DNA of 56,965 nucleotides, taken from positions 1-56,965 of the forward strand of contig JALNZD010000026.1 in NCBI GenBank assembly GCA_023229505.1, written 5' to 3'. Both the position numbers and the translations under genes were made by a program. Origin of the DNA: Bacteroidales bacterium (GTDB lineage: Bacteria; Bacteroidota; Bacteroidia; Bacteroidales; JAGOPY01). Shown piece after piece: positions 42,634 to 51,277 of the stretch (positions are counted from its first letter, which is position 1; every line of letters starts with the position of its first letter). The notes below the pieces were generated by a model. That model saw nothing but the letters and a program-made list of their open reading frames with translations. It was not told where the DNA came from and searched no databases.

Positions 42634-44265
42634 TTAGCGGTTCAAAAGATATGCACCTGATATCCTGTTCCCTCTCACCTTAATCTCGAATACCGGCTGG
42701 TTATAAGGGTATTCCAGATTGATCAACTTATCATGCTCAGGAGGAAAACGGTAATTTGAAATATAATAATGGGCTTTATCGGATGTTGTAAATTGCAGCC
42801 GAACTCTTTGTTCCTGCGGAAATATATCGGCATTGGCTTTTCCAGGCCAGTTCACTGATAATATTTTAATCGTATCAGAAGGATCATTATCAAGAAGATG
42901 TTGCAAAACCTGCCTGTAAGAAAGTCCCCAGTAATCCGCTTCAAAATTTTTTGTCGTATTCTTTCCTGCCAGGAAGTTAAAATACACGTTCTGATGCGGA
43001 TGGCACCTGATCATAAATGATGCAGTGCTCACACACGAAAACGACACGATAAGGAACAAAGACCACCTTAACCGCGTTACGGCACCCTGCCGGACTTTCC
43101 TTTTAATTAAGTTCAGGATCTTATGAAGCCCAACAAGAGAAAGGAGCAAAAAAGGAACATACAGGAAGAACAACTGCCGCCAGCCGTCGTAGATGACTGA
43201 TCCAAGAAGGATAACTGAAATAAGAGGCATAAAGAACACCACAAGGCATACACTGTCAAATAAAAGGGATAATCCATGCTCGCGCCCGAAAACGGAAAAA
43301 CCTAGCCCGAAAAGGAAAAAAACCGAATACAATATAGGGGTTGTGATCATTATCCAGAAAGGGATGTAATAAAACGGCAGATTTGAAGGCTGAAAAAAAT
43401 TCCCGCGAAACAATACCGGATCATCCCAGTTGAAATGACTCATGGTAGTAAAAATTTCAATAAACCGCCTGAAAGGGTCATTCCAGAGATAAGGCCAGAA
43501 AGCCACTGCAAGCAGGGATATCATGAATAGGTAATACCCCCCTTTGATCAGCACAACCCGAAGACTTGCAAGGATTCCGGCAGCTTTCAATGCTGATCCG
43601 ATTATAAATTCCTCCTTTAATATGAACGGTTTGAGGAAGAGAAAAAGCAAAGTAACAGCAGGGACGAAGACACCGACAATCCGCGTGGAAATAAGCAATG
43701 CGCTTGCAAGTGCATGAAAGGTTGCAGAAGCAAAAGTGACATGTTGAAGGAAGCGGAAGAGAGTCCATAGGCTAATAATAAGCAGGGACAGGAAAACGAT
43801 ATCTTTGGAATTGTAGAATGAATCAGCGAAAATCCTCGGACTGAGGATCATGAACAGTACCCCAAGCATAGCTATGGCTCGATTATCAAAGCGTAACATT
43901 AAAAGGCGGAAGAAAAAAATGAGGCCGGTGAAAAAGATCACGAAAGTAAAATAATGACGAAGAAGAAAGATACTCCTGGCATCACTTATGCCCAGGAGAT
44001 GTTGAATACCAAGGGTTACCACCTGGAATATTACTCCATGCGTCCTGTCTTTGTAATCTTCCAGCCTGATACCCGAAAAGGGTTCATCTGCAAGCCATCT
44101 ACCGGATAATTCATTGATATAATCCGCTGTAACTAATCCATGCAGGTATTGCGCATGATCATCCCAGTGAATACCATAATCGTCGACCAGTGATAGTCCG
44201 AGAACGAAATAACCCGAAAAGAATAGAATGATTAATGTTATTTCCTTGCTTTTTCCCATTCCCAT
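42634..44265 (-). CDS. Multi-spanning membrane protein, GT-C glycosyltransferase-like
   Basis: A 543-residue integral membrane protein with about ten helices. The first periplasmic loop after helix 1 has DDYGIHWDDHAQY, an acidic motif of the kind found at the catalytic site of GT-C/PMT-type transferases. An aromatic-rich loop (FYNSKDIVFLSL) and a soluble C-terminal domain of ~90 residues follow. I infer transfer of a lipid-linked sugar, but no specific family is certain. The start overlaps the galE 3' end by 28 bases (an alternative ATG is at 44259). It lies among surface-sugar genes. Confidence 0.65.
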   Translation of the reverse strand: MGMGKSKEITLIILFFSGYFVLGLSLVDDYGIHWDDHAQYLHGLVTADYINELSGRWLADEPFSGIRLEDYKDRTHGVIFQVVTLGIQHLLGISDARSIFLLRHYFTFVIFFTGLIFFFRLLMLRFDNRAIAMLGVLFMILSPRIFADSFYNSKDIVFLSLLIISLWTLFRFLQHVTFASATFHALASALLISTRIVGVFVPAVTLLFLFLKPFILKEEFIIGSALKAAGILASLRVVLIKGGYYLFMISLLAVAFWPYLWNDPFRRFIEIFTTMSHFNWDDPVLFRGNFFQPSNLPFYYIPFWIMITTPILYSVFFLFGLGFSVFGREHGLSLLFDSVCLVVFFMPLISVILLGSVIYDGWRQLFFLYVPFLLLSLVGLHKILNLIKRKVRQGAVTRLRWSLFLIVSFSCVSTASFMIRCHPHQNVYFNFLAGKNTTKNFEADYWGLSYRQVLQHLLDNDPSDTIKILSVNWPGKANADIFPQEQRVRLQFTTSDKAHYYISNYRFPPEHDKLINLEYPYNQPVFEIKVRGNRISGAYLLNR

Positions 44266-45248
44266 GCCGACTTCATCATATTGTCAAGATCAATCTCTGC
44301 TTTCCAACCCAGCTCTTTATTTGCATAAGAAGGATCGGCCCAGATATTTTCAATATCACCGGGTCTGCGGGGAACGATCTGATAATTGAGTTTCAATCCG
44401 GAAACCCGTTCGAAAGATTGGATGACCTCCATCACCGAAATTCCTTTTCCCGTTCCCAGGTTGAAAACTTCATACCGGCTTTTCGCTTTTCCATCAAGCA
44501 TTCTTTTTAAACCCATAACATGCGCCTTAGCCAGGTCTACCACATGAAGGTAATCCCTGACCGGTGTACCGTCGGGGGTATCGTAATCATCTCCAAAAAC
44601 CCTTAAAAAAGGACGGATGCCGATAGCGGTCTGGGTAAGATATGGGACCAGGTTATCCGGAATTACAGACGGTGCTTCTCCGATTAAAGCCGATTCATGA
44701 GCACCGATCGGGTTGAAGTAGCGCAAGGATATTGCTGTCAGTTCAGATGTTTTAACCGTGTCGGCAATGATGTCTTCCATGATCTTTTTGGTATTACCGT
44801 ACGGGGATTCTGCTTTCAGCAATGGTGATTGCTCCGTCACCGGGAGCTTTTCCGGCTGTCCGTAAACGGTGCAGGAGGAAGAAAAGGCAATATGACGGAT
44901 ATTGTATTTCACCATGCTTTCCAATAGATTGATAGTGGACAGCAGGTTGTTCCGGTAATATTTCAAGGGTTCATTCACCGACTCACCAACTGACTTGAGT
45001 GCAGCAAAGTGAATAACGGCCGCAATATCCTGGTGATCTTCAAACAGGCGGGATGTTTTGAGTGCATTGCACAGGTCAAATACTTCCAATACCGGTTTGA
45101 CCCCGGTGATCATCGCGATGCGTTCCACAACAGTTGCCGTCGAGTTCGACAGGTTATCCACGATGATGACCTCGTAGCCCTTCTGTAGCAATTCCACCAC
45201 GGTATGTGATCCGATATAGCCTGTTCCGCCTGTGACGAGGATTTTCAT
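44238..45248 (-). CDS. galE: UDP-glucose 4-epimerase
   Basis: A 336-residue SDR epimerase that interconverts UDP-glucose and UDP-galactose (some members also act on the N-acetyl forms). Motifs: VTGGTGYIGSHTV at the N-terminus, FSSSCTVYG, YGNTKKIMEDI (catalytic YxxxK), and LRYFNPIGAHESALIGE. DGTPVRDYLHVVDLAKAH is typical of GalE. It overlaps the GT-C-like gene and follows wbpA with a 190-base gap holding a long hairpin. Confidence 0.94.
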   Translation of the reverse strand: MKILVTGGTGYIGSHTVVELLQKGYEVIIVDNLSNSTATVVERIAMITGVKPVLEVFDLCNALKTSRLFEDHQDIAAVIHFAALKSVGESVNEPLKYYRNNLLSTINLLESMVKYNIRHIAFSSSCTVYGQPEKLPVTEQSPLLKAESPYGNTKKIMEDIIADTVKTSELTAISLRYFNPIGAHESALIGEAPSVIPDNLVPYLTQTAIGIRPFLRVFGDDYDTPDGTPVRDYLHVVDLAKAHVMGLKRMLDGKAKSRYEVFNLGTGKGISVMEVIQSFERVSGLKLNYQIVPRRPGDIENIWADPSYANKELGWKAEIDLDNMMKSAWEWEKARK

Positions 45249-45347
45249 GCCGGAGATGGTTGTTAATTTAATTTTGGTATGTATTATTTAAGACTTTATA
45301 CAAAGTAAAGAAAATTCCAGGTGTGAATGATTGGTTATTTTTTTCAA

Positions 45348-45418
45348 CACAATAGTCACAATAGGGCACATAGGTTGGCACAATAGGTCTATGTGTTTTC
45401 CTATTGTGTTCTATTGTG
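45348..45418. repeat. Long hairpin from CACAATAG repeats between wbpA-like gene and galE
   Basis: CACAATAG, CACAATAGG and CACATAG on the left pair in order with CTATGTG, CCTATTGTG and CTATTGTG on the right, giving about 24 base pairs with two small bulges and a 15-base loop. Each arm is itself a direct repeat. It lies downstream of the wbpA-like stop (minus strand), without a clear T-run, so it may end or stabilise that message. Confidence 0.75.
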
Positions 45419-45438
45419 ACTATGTGGTTAAGAATAAT

Positions 45439-46734
45439 TCAAAGGCTCCAATAAGTCAGCCTTTTAACCCGTTTCCGATACAAGCCTTTAATATCCACCA
45501 GGATTCCTTTTTCATCGAGCAAAGCCCGGAAATCGGTTTCCCGGAGGCTCAAATAATCCCTGTGTGCCACGGCCACAATCACAGCGTCATATTTCCCGGA
45601 AGGAGATTTGACCAGCCCGAAGCCGTATTCTTTCATCACCTCTTCCGATGAAGCGTGCGGGTCGATCACATCGATATGAACGCCGTACGACTTTAATTCA
45701 TTGTAAACATCTGCAACTTTTGAATTCCTGATATCGCTAACGTTTTCCTTGAAAGTTGTCCCCATGATCAGTACCCTGCTGTTCATTACATTTTTGCCGG
45801 CACCGATTAACTTCTTCACCAGTTGCTTTGCGATATAAGGGCCCATGGAATCGTTTACAAACCGGCCGCTGTCGATCACCTGTGGGTGGTATTTCAGTTC
45901 TTTTGCCTTGAATGTGAGATAGTAAGGATCAACCCCGATACAATGACCGCCAACCAGGCCAGGGTAAAAGCGCAGGAAGTTCCACTTGGTGCCGGCAGCT
46001 TCCAGCACATCATAAGTATTGATCCCCATGCGGTTAAAGATGATGGAAAGTTCGTTCATCAGGGCGATATTCACATCACGCTGGGTATTTTCAATGATCT
46101 TGGCGGCTTCGGCAACTTTAATGCTGGAGGCGCGGTGAATGCCGGCCTTTACGACCAGTTCATAAGTTCTGGCGATGATATCCAGGGATTCATCATCACA
46201 ACCTGATACCACTTTGGTAATAGTTATGAGTGTATGTTCCTTGTCACCCGGGTTAATACGTTCCGGAGAATAACCCACTTTGAAGTCAAGGATATGTTTC
46301 AGTCCTGATTCCTGTTCCAGGACGGGGATACAGTCTTCCTCGGTTGCGCCCGGGTAAACGGTAGATTCATAAACGACATAATCCCCTTTCTTCAGCGCTT
46401 TTCCGACAGTATGGGTCGCTTTCAGCAGCGGGGTCAGGTCAGGGAGGTTATGACGATCAATCGGGGTGGGCACGGCCACGATGTGGAACTGGGCATCCTT
46501 AAGCCGGCCAGGGTCGGAAGTGTATTCAATGTCGCAACCGTCAAAAGCTTCGGAAGGTAGCTCCTCGCTTGGATCGATGCGTTTTTTCATCATTTCCACC
46601 CTATCTGAGTTCAGGTCAAAACCGATCACTTTAATTTTGCGGGCGAATTCAAGGGCGATGGGCAATCCGACGTAGCCCAGGCCGATGACTGAGAGTTTGG
46701 CTTGTTTTTGAATTAGTTGGTCGTAGAGGTTCAT
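45439..46734 (-). CDS. wbpA: UDP-N-acetylglucosamine 6-dehydrogenase, WbpA-like
   Basis: A 431-residue NAD-dependent sugar dehydrogenase, of the WbpA/TviB group that makes UDP-N-acetyl-hexosaminuronate. The NAD motif VIGLGYVGLPIA is near residue 15, VGYSPERINPGDKEH is the WbpA/TviB-type signature, and the catalytic cysteine is in GGHCIGVDPYYL near residue 263. The C-terminal VLIMGTTFKENVSDIRNSK is complete. With wbpB-, wbpD- and wbpE-like genes directly upstream it fits the route to UDP-2,3-diacetamido-glucuronate. GlcNAc rather than GalNAc substrate is inferred from that context. Confidence 0.87.
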   Translation of the reverse strand: MNLYDQLIQKQAKLSVIGLGYVGLPIALEFARKIKVIGFDLNSDRVEMMKKRIDPSEELPSEAFDGCDIEYTSDPGRLKDAQFHIVAVPTPIDRHNLPDLTPLLKATHTVGKALKKGDYVVYESTVYPGATEEDCIPVLEQESGLKHILDFKVGYSPERINPGDKEHTLITITKVVSGCDDESLDIIARTYELVVKAGIHRASSIKVAEAAKIIENTQRDVNIALMNELSIIFNRMGINTYDVLEAAGTKWNFLRFYPGLVGGHCIGVDPYYLTFKAKELKYHPQVIDSGRFVNDSMGPYIAKQLVKKLIGAGKNVMNSRVLIMGTTFKENVSDIRNSKVADVYNELKSYGVHIDVIDPHASSEEVMKEYGFGLVKSPSGKYDAVIVAVAHRDYLSLRETDFRALLDEKGILVDIKGLYRKRVKRLTYWSL

Positions 46735-46762
46735 TTAATAGAGAAATTATTAATTAATAAAA

Positions 46763-46805
46763 AGTTACACAGAGTTACACAGAGGAGACGCAGAGTTACA
46801 CAGAG
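46763..46805. repeat. AGTTACACAGAG direct repeats
   Basis: Three copies of AGTTACACAGAG, the first two overlapping by two bases and the third separated by GGAGACGC, occupy the 73-base gap between the wbpB-like and wbpA-like genes. Confidence 0.75.
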
Positions 46806-46807
46806 GA

Positions 46808-47758
46808 TTAAATAAGCTTATTCAGGAATGGGTGATAATCACCCTTTTTCCCAACGGGGATGGCATTCCGGATTTCAAAGGCGGTATTGATGCTCTGCCG
46901 GGCATCTTCAACATCATAACCGTCACCTGCAAGGATTTTCCTATAACTTTCCGTGTGCAGTTCAGTAAACCCTCCGCTGAATTCCATCTCCTCCCCTTCG
47001 ATCCGGATGGAGCGATAAGTCCGCTGGCCGGTAGCTTTAACCTCTTCCGGGAGGGTACTGTAAACGAGGCTCAGGAACCACCGCACGCGCGCCCGCTCAA
47101 GATGCAGAAAACCGGCAGCACTGTAGCGGTCCGAATAATGAACGATGTTCTCTTTGGTGGCTCCGAAAACAAGCGACAGCATATCAAAGAAATGGATGCC
47201 GATATTGGTGGCCACGCCCCCCGATTTTTCCACATCGCCTTTCCATGAGATGTAATACCATTTACCACGGCTAGTGATGTAGGTCAGGTCTACATCGTAG
47301 ATCTTGTCTTTCGGGCCGCTTTCAATTCTCTTTTTCAGTTCCAAGATAGCGGGGTGAAACCTCAGTTGGAGGATAACGTTTATCTTTTTGCCTGTTTCAA
47401 TTTCAATCTCGTGAAGGGCATCGACGTTCCAGGGGTTCAACACCAGGGGTTTTTCGCAGATGGCATGTGCTTCATTCCGCAGCGCAAGCCTGATATGCGC
47501 ATCATGAAGGTAATTCGGCGAACAGATGGAAACATAATCCACTTTGTTCTCGCCTTTGCGGCGGAGTTTATCCAGGTGCCGGTCGAAACGCTCTGTTTCC
47601 ACGAAAAAGTTTGTATCCGGGAAATACGTATCGATGATACCGACGCAGTCGAACGGGTCCACTGCCGCCACCAGGTTGTTCCCGGTATCTTTAATGGCCT
47701 TCATGTGCCTGGGGGCTATGAAGCCGGCTGCTCCTATAAGGGCGAAGTTTTGGGTCAT
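46808..47758 (-). CDS. wbpB: Gfo/Idh/MocA oxidoreductase, WbpB/WlbA-like
   Basis: A 316-residue NAD-dependent dehydrogenase expected to oxidise C3 of UDP-GlcNAcA, giving the 3-keto sugar used by the WbpE aminotransferase. The N-terminus ALIGAAGFIAPRHMKAI and DPFDCVGIIDTYFPD are typical of WbpB/WlbA, with the catalytic block AICEKPLVLNPWN near residue 96 and GVATNIGIHFFD near residue 181. The ATG at 47758 lies in the last unit of a heptamer repeat; the repeat occupies the whole 40-base gap to the wbpD-like gene. Confidence 0.88.
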   Translation of the reverse strand: MTQNFALIGAAGFIAPRHMKAIKDTGNNLVAAVDPFDCVGIIDTYFPDTNFFVETERFDRHLDKLRRKGENKVDYVSICSPNYLHDAHIRLALRNEAHAICEKPLVLNPWNVDALHEIEIETGKKINVILQLRFHPAILELKKRIESGPKDKIYDVDLTYITSRGKWYYISWKGDVEKSGGVATNIGIHFFDMLSLVFGATKENIVHYSDRYSAAGFLHLERARVRWFLSLVYSTLPEEVKATGQRTYRSIRIEGEEMEFSGGFTELHTESYRKILAGDGYDVEDARQSINTAFEIRNAIPVGKKGDYHPFLNKLI

Positions 47759-47803
47759 TGGTTATTGGTTATTGGTTAGTGGTTAGTGGTTAGTGGTTTT
47801 AGG
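47756..47803. repeat. Heptamer tandem repeat containing the wbpB-like start codon
   Basis: On the minus strand the units run AACCACT three times, then AACCAAT three times, the last one running into the ATG (CCAATGACC). The same CCAATGA unit appears as a tandem array at 56.8 kb. Confidence 0.75.
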
Positions 47804-48377
47804 TAGTCAATTTCCTGACAAAACCATCCTTCAGCAGGTATTTCTCCCCGCTCTCCGGGCAGGTTGCGATTCCTTCCTTATTGAATTCCAGCCGGTGGCC
47901 GAATTCGCTCATCCAGCCAACATGGCGGCCAGGATTACCGAGGATGAGGGCAAAGGGGGCCACGTCTTTCACCACCACCGCACCCGCTCCGATGAAGGCA
48001 AATTCGTTAATAGTTATCCCGCAGACAATAGTGGCGTTGGCTCCGATGGAAGCCCCTTTTTTGACCAGCGTTTTCATGTATTGATCCTTGCGGATGACAG
48101 CGCTGCGCGGGTTTTTGATGTTCGTAAAAACCATGGAAGGGCCGAGGAAAACATCATCTTCACAAATAACACCGGTATAAATTGATACATTATTCTGGAC
48201 CTTCACGTTTTTGCCCAGAACAACCCCGGGAGATATAACCACGTTCTGGCCGATATTGCAGTTTTCCCCGATCTCACAGCCTGTCATGATGTGGGAAAAA
48301 TGCCAGATCTTAGTGCCAAAACCTATTTTACAGCCTTCATCGATGATGGCTGATTCGTGTGCGAAGTATTTTTTCAC
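47799..48377 (-). CDS. wbpD: UDP-3-amino-sugar N-acetyltransferase, WbpD/WlbB-like
   Basis: A 192-residue left-handed beta-helix transferase that would acetylate the 3-amino group of the UDP-2,3-diamino-glucuronate sugar. Hexapeptide repeats run from about residue 15 to 150 (IGFGTKIWHFSHI, IGENCNIGQNVVI, IGANATIVCGITI). The block FTNIKNPRSAVIRKDQY and the later GNPGRHVGWMSEFG are diagnostic of this group. The start is GTG, in a run of GTGAAAA-type units shared with the end of wbpE. The wbpE-D-B-A order matches a known pathway. Confidence 0.9.
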   Translation of the reverse strand: MKKYFAHESAIIDEGCKIGFGTKIWHFSHIMTGCEIGENCNIGQNVVISPGVVLGKNVKVQNNVSIYTGVICEDDVFLGPSMVFTNIKNPRSAVIRKDQYMKTLVKKGASIGANATIVCGITINEFAFIGAGAVVVKDVAPFALILGNPGRHVGWMSEFGHRLEFNKEGIATCPESGEKYLLKDGFVRKLTT

Positions 48378-48427
48378 AATTAAAAATTAAAAATTTTCAC
48401 TTTTCACTCTTCACTTTTCACTTTTCA
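48375..48427. repeat. Heptamer tandem repeat spanning the wbpE-like stop and wbpD-like start
   Basis: On the minus strand the order is GTGAAAA, GTGAAAA, GTGAAGA, GTGAAAA, GTGAAAA, then TTTTTAA twice, then TTGTGAAAAA. The first units encode the C-terminal VKSEK and the TGA stop of the aminotransferase. The last GTG is the acetyltransferase start. Confidence 0.75.
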
Positions 48428-49547
48428 CGAATTCCAACACCGCCTCCGCGATATGCCGAATCTGTTCTTCATCCAGTTCCGTATGCATCGGAAGGGAAAT
48501 GACTGACCGGCTTAAATGTTCGGTGATGGGCAGGTCACCTTCCTTGTATCGAGGATCAAGGTAAGCTTTCTGCATGTGCATGGGAACAGGATAATATATG
48601 GCGCAGGGTATATGTTTAGCCTGCAGGTGTTCCAGCAATTTATCGCGGTTCACATCTTTTGTCACCAGGGTGTATTGATGAAAGACATGGGTAGACAAGG
48701 GGGATCTCACGGGAACCTGCAATTTCGGATTGTTGGCAAAAGCGCGGTCATACGCATCAGCAGCTTTCCGCCTGGCTGCCGCAAATTCATCCAGATGTTT
48801 TAATTTAACGTCGAGTAAGGCAGCCTGGATACTGTCGAGACGGGAGTTCACCCCGATCTCATCGTGATAATATCTGACGTACATCCCATGGTTGACGATA
48901 TAGCGCAGGCGTGTGGCCAGGGCATCGTCGTCGGTAAAGATGGCGCCACCGTCGCCATAGCAGCCAAGGTTTTTAGATGGGAAGAACGATGTAGTGCCGA
49001 TGTGCCCTATCGTTCCGGACTTTTTCTTGGATCCGTCGCTGAAAGTATAATCAGAGCCGATGGCCTGGCAATTATCTTCAATGACATACAGGTTGTGTTT
49101 CCGGGCAATTTCCATAATCGGTTCCATATTGGCACTCTGACCGAAGAGGTGCACCGGCACGATGGCTTTGGTTTTGGGGGTGATGGCCTTTTTCAGGGCT
49201 TCGATGTCCATATTGAATGTGCCCGGTTCAACATCAACCAGGATGGGTGTTAATTTTAGCAGTGCGATGACTTCCACTGTCGCTACGAAAGTGAAGGAGA
49301 CGGTGATCACCTCGTCTCCTGGTTTCAAATCGAGGGCCATCATGGATACCTGCAGGGCATCGGTGCCATTGGCGCAAGGGATGACGTGCTTTACACCAAG
49401 GTATTGTTCCAGGTTTTTCTGGAAACGTTGCACGGCCGGACCGTTAATAAAAGATGTGGTATCTATCACTTCGTGGATGGCGGCATCCACTTCCGGTTTG
49501 ATCTTTTCGTACTGGGTTTTCAGGTCGACCATCCGTATCGGGCGCAT
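48411..49547 (-). CDS. wbpE: DegT/DnrJ/EryC1/StrS aminotransferase, WbpE-like
   Basis: A 378-residue PLP enzyme expected to put an amino group on C3 of the keto-sugar. The catalytic lysine is in TSFFPSKNLGCYGDGG near residue 193; PVHLFGQSANM, EDNCQAIGSDY and GVNSRLDSIQAALL are all family blocks. VDLKTQYEKIKPEVD at the N-terminus is typical of WbpE/WlbC. It leads the wbpE-D-B-A operon behind a TAnnTTTG box. Its final codons and stop are made of heptamer repeat units. Confidence 0.93.
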   Translation of the reverse strand: MRPIRMVDLKTQYEKIKPEVDAAIHEVIDTTSFINGPAVQRFQKNLEQYLGVKHVIPCANGTDALQVSMMALDLKPGDEVITVSFTFVATVEVIALLKLTPILVDVEPGTFNMDIEALKKAITPKTKAIVPVHLFGQSANMEPIMEIARKHNLYVIEDNCQAIGSDYTFSDGSKKKSGTIGHIGTTSFFPSKNLGCYGDGGAIFTDDDALATRLRYIVNHGMYVRYYHDEIGVNSRLDSIQAALLDVKLKHLDEFAAARRKAADAYDRAFANNPKLQVPVRSPLSTHVFHQYTLVTKDVNRDKLLEHLQAKHIPCAIYYPVPMHMQKAYLDPRYKEGDLPITEHLSRSVISLPMHTELDEEQIRHIAEAVLEFVKSEK

Positions 49548-49594
49548 AAAGAGAGATTTTAGGTATTTAGTTATTGTGAATGTTTAAAGCGGGG

Positions 49595-49602
49595 CAAAGA
49601 TA
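49595..49602 (-). promoter_or_regulatory. -7 box (TATCTTTG) for the wbpE-D-B-A operon
   Basis: TATCTTTG on the minus strand lies 47 bases upstream of the wbpE-like ATG. No good TTTG is seen at -33. Confidence 0.5.
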
Positions 49603-49683
49603 GAAAAAATTGGACTATTAGGCGAACGGCAACAGGTTCATCCTGGGTGTAAAAATTACATTCGGAGATGACCACAGGCATTC

Positions 49684-51168
49684 TTACAATTTCCCTGAAA
49701 AATGTTTAACAATCTTCATCCAGGCAAGCTGATAAAATAACCATACGACTTTATCGGTGAAATTAAGGTATAACGTCCTCTTCCGGTTCTTCCACTCGAA
49801 ATTCGTATCTACACCATTTGGGTTAGTATGAAAAATGCCTTCAAGAAACATCCGGCCATAGCTATGATTACCGGCATAAGCAAAATAGGCTGTTTTGATA
49901 CTTTTGGTATTCCACAAGGTTCTGAACATTTTCCTGCGCATAGCCTCTTTATTGAACAAACTAAGCCAGATCTCATGCATAGAAGATTCAATCTCCTCAC
50001 GTTTCATGCTTGGCGTATTTACGGTAGCTATAAAAAAATGATATTGTTGCCAGTCACTGGGATAGTTATTTAAAATAATGTGATTCTGCTCCTTCATCCG
50101 GTCATAGAGTGCCGTACCCGGTAAAGGAGTAAGTATGGTACATTGGTACATATCGATACTGCTGTTTTTAATAAAATCACGACGGGCATACAGGTCTTCT
50201 TTTTTATCATTCTCCATCCCAAATATCATGGTAGCCAGGATACCAATGCCATGCCTGTGTATTTTCCTGAAGACTTTTTCATAGGAACCTACACCACGCT
50301 TCAGGTTCAGGTTCTTCCTGACAGATTTAAGAGCATGGGCAGTTTCAGCTTCAATCCCCATAAGGATAATGACACATCCACTCTTCCGGGCCCAGTAAAG
50401 AACCTCGGCATTATCAGCAAAGTTCAGAGCTGCCTGGGAAGTCCAGAATTTTTTTATCCCCCTTTCTACCATCCCTTTAAAAAGTCTGATTGCGCGTTCG
50501 TCAGCACCTTTTTTATTATTTACGAGGTTGTCATCCACAAATAAAAGCAGGGGCCTGGTTGTTTTTTCGAGTTCATCCAGGACTTCATCAACCTCACGTT
50601 CCCTGTATGTCTTACCACAAAGGCGGCTGACTGAACAAAAATCGCAATCCATCGGGCATCCACGTGAGGTTTGCACCAGATCATAAACATAAGGATATTT
50701 ATAAATATCCCGCCTGACATGGGGAATAGTTTTAATGTCAACAATACCACCGTCGTAAAGATTTTTTATCTTACCCGATTCAAAATCGTTTATAAGTGCA
50801 GGCCAGGCACCTTCGGCTTCACCTGTTACAACTGTATCAATATAATTTACTGCTTCTTCCGTAAACATGGATGCATGGATACCACCCATAACAGTGTGGA
50901 TACCTTTTTCCCGGTAGAGCGCTGCAATTTCATAAGCCCGCGGCGCACTTGCAGTAAAACTGGTAAATGCTACAAGATCGGCAGGTTTAAAAGTGAATTC
51001 CTCAAAACTTTCGTCCAGCAATTCAATTTCCCAGTGTGGGGGAGTCAAGGCCGCGACGATTCCCAATCCCAGCGGCATAAACCGGGTACCCTGGTCATGA
51101 ATGAAACCCTTTCGTGCTTTATTAGCAGGATTTATAAGGAGCAATTTCCTTGGTGCTTGCATCGTCAT
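49684..51168 (-). CDS. B12-binding-domain radical SAM protein
   Basis: A 494-residue enzyme with an N-terminal cobalamin-binding fold (KLLLINPANKARKG, then LGLGIVAALTPPHWEIELLDE, VVMGGIHASM-like VMGGIHASMF) and a radical SAM core with CPMDCDFC near residue 170. LFVDDNLVNNKKGADERA and FGMENDKKEDL are typical of the large group that includes methyltransferases and lipid-modifying enzymes. The C-terminal ~120 residues are basic and aromatic-rich, with no membrane helix apparent. Substrate unknown. It is divergent from a fatty-acyl-AMP ligase gene, so action on an acyl chain is plausible but unproven. A second ATG at 51162 is possible. Confidence 0.85.
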   Translation of the reverse strand: MTMQAPRKLLLINPANKARKGFIHDQGTRFMPLGLGIVAALTPPHWEIELLDESFEEFTFKPADLVAFTSFTASAPRAYEIAALYREKGIHTVMGGIHASMFTEEAVNYIDTVVTGEAEGAWPALINDFESGKIKNLYDGGIVDIKTIPHVRRDIYKYPYVYDLVQTSRGCPMDCDFCSVSRLCGKTYREREVDEVLDELEKTTRPLLLFVDDNLVNNKKGADERAIRLFKGMVERGIKKFWTSQAALNFADNAEVLYWARKSGCVIILMGIEAETAHALKSVRKNLNLKRGVGSYEKVFRKIHRHGIGILATMIFGMENDKKEDLYARRDFIKNSSIDMYQCTILTPLPGTALYDRMKEQNHIILNNYPSDWQQYHFFIATVNTPSMKREEIESSMHEIWLSLFNKEAMRRKMFRTLWNTKSIKTAYFAYAGNHSYGRMFLEGIFHTNPNGVDTNFEWKNRKRTLYLNFTDKVVWLFYQLAWMKIVKHFSGKL

Positions 51169-51214
51169 TTAAAATAATTAGGATTAAAGTACTTGGGGCT
51201 GGAAATATTGGTAT

Positions 51215-51222
51215 CAAAAATA
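51215..51222 (-). promoter_or_regulatory. -7 box (TATTTTTG) for the radical SAM gene
   Basis: TATTTTTG on the minus strand lies 46 bases upstream of the ATG at 51168, in the divergent gap. Confidence 0.45.
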
Positions 51223-51277
51223 GTCAACATTATTTTCAGTTATCAAAATGTTCATATTTTTTTCTTCATCCGGGGAC

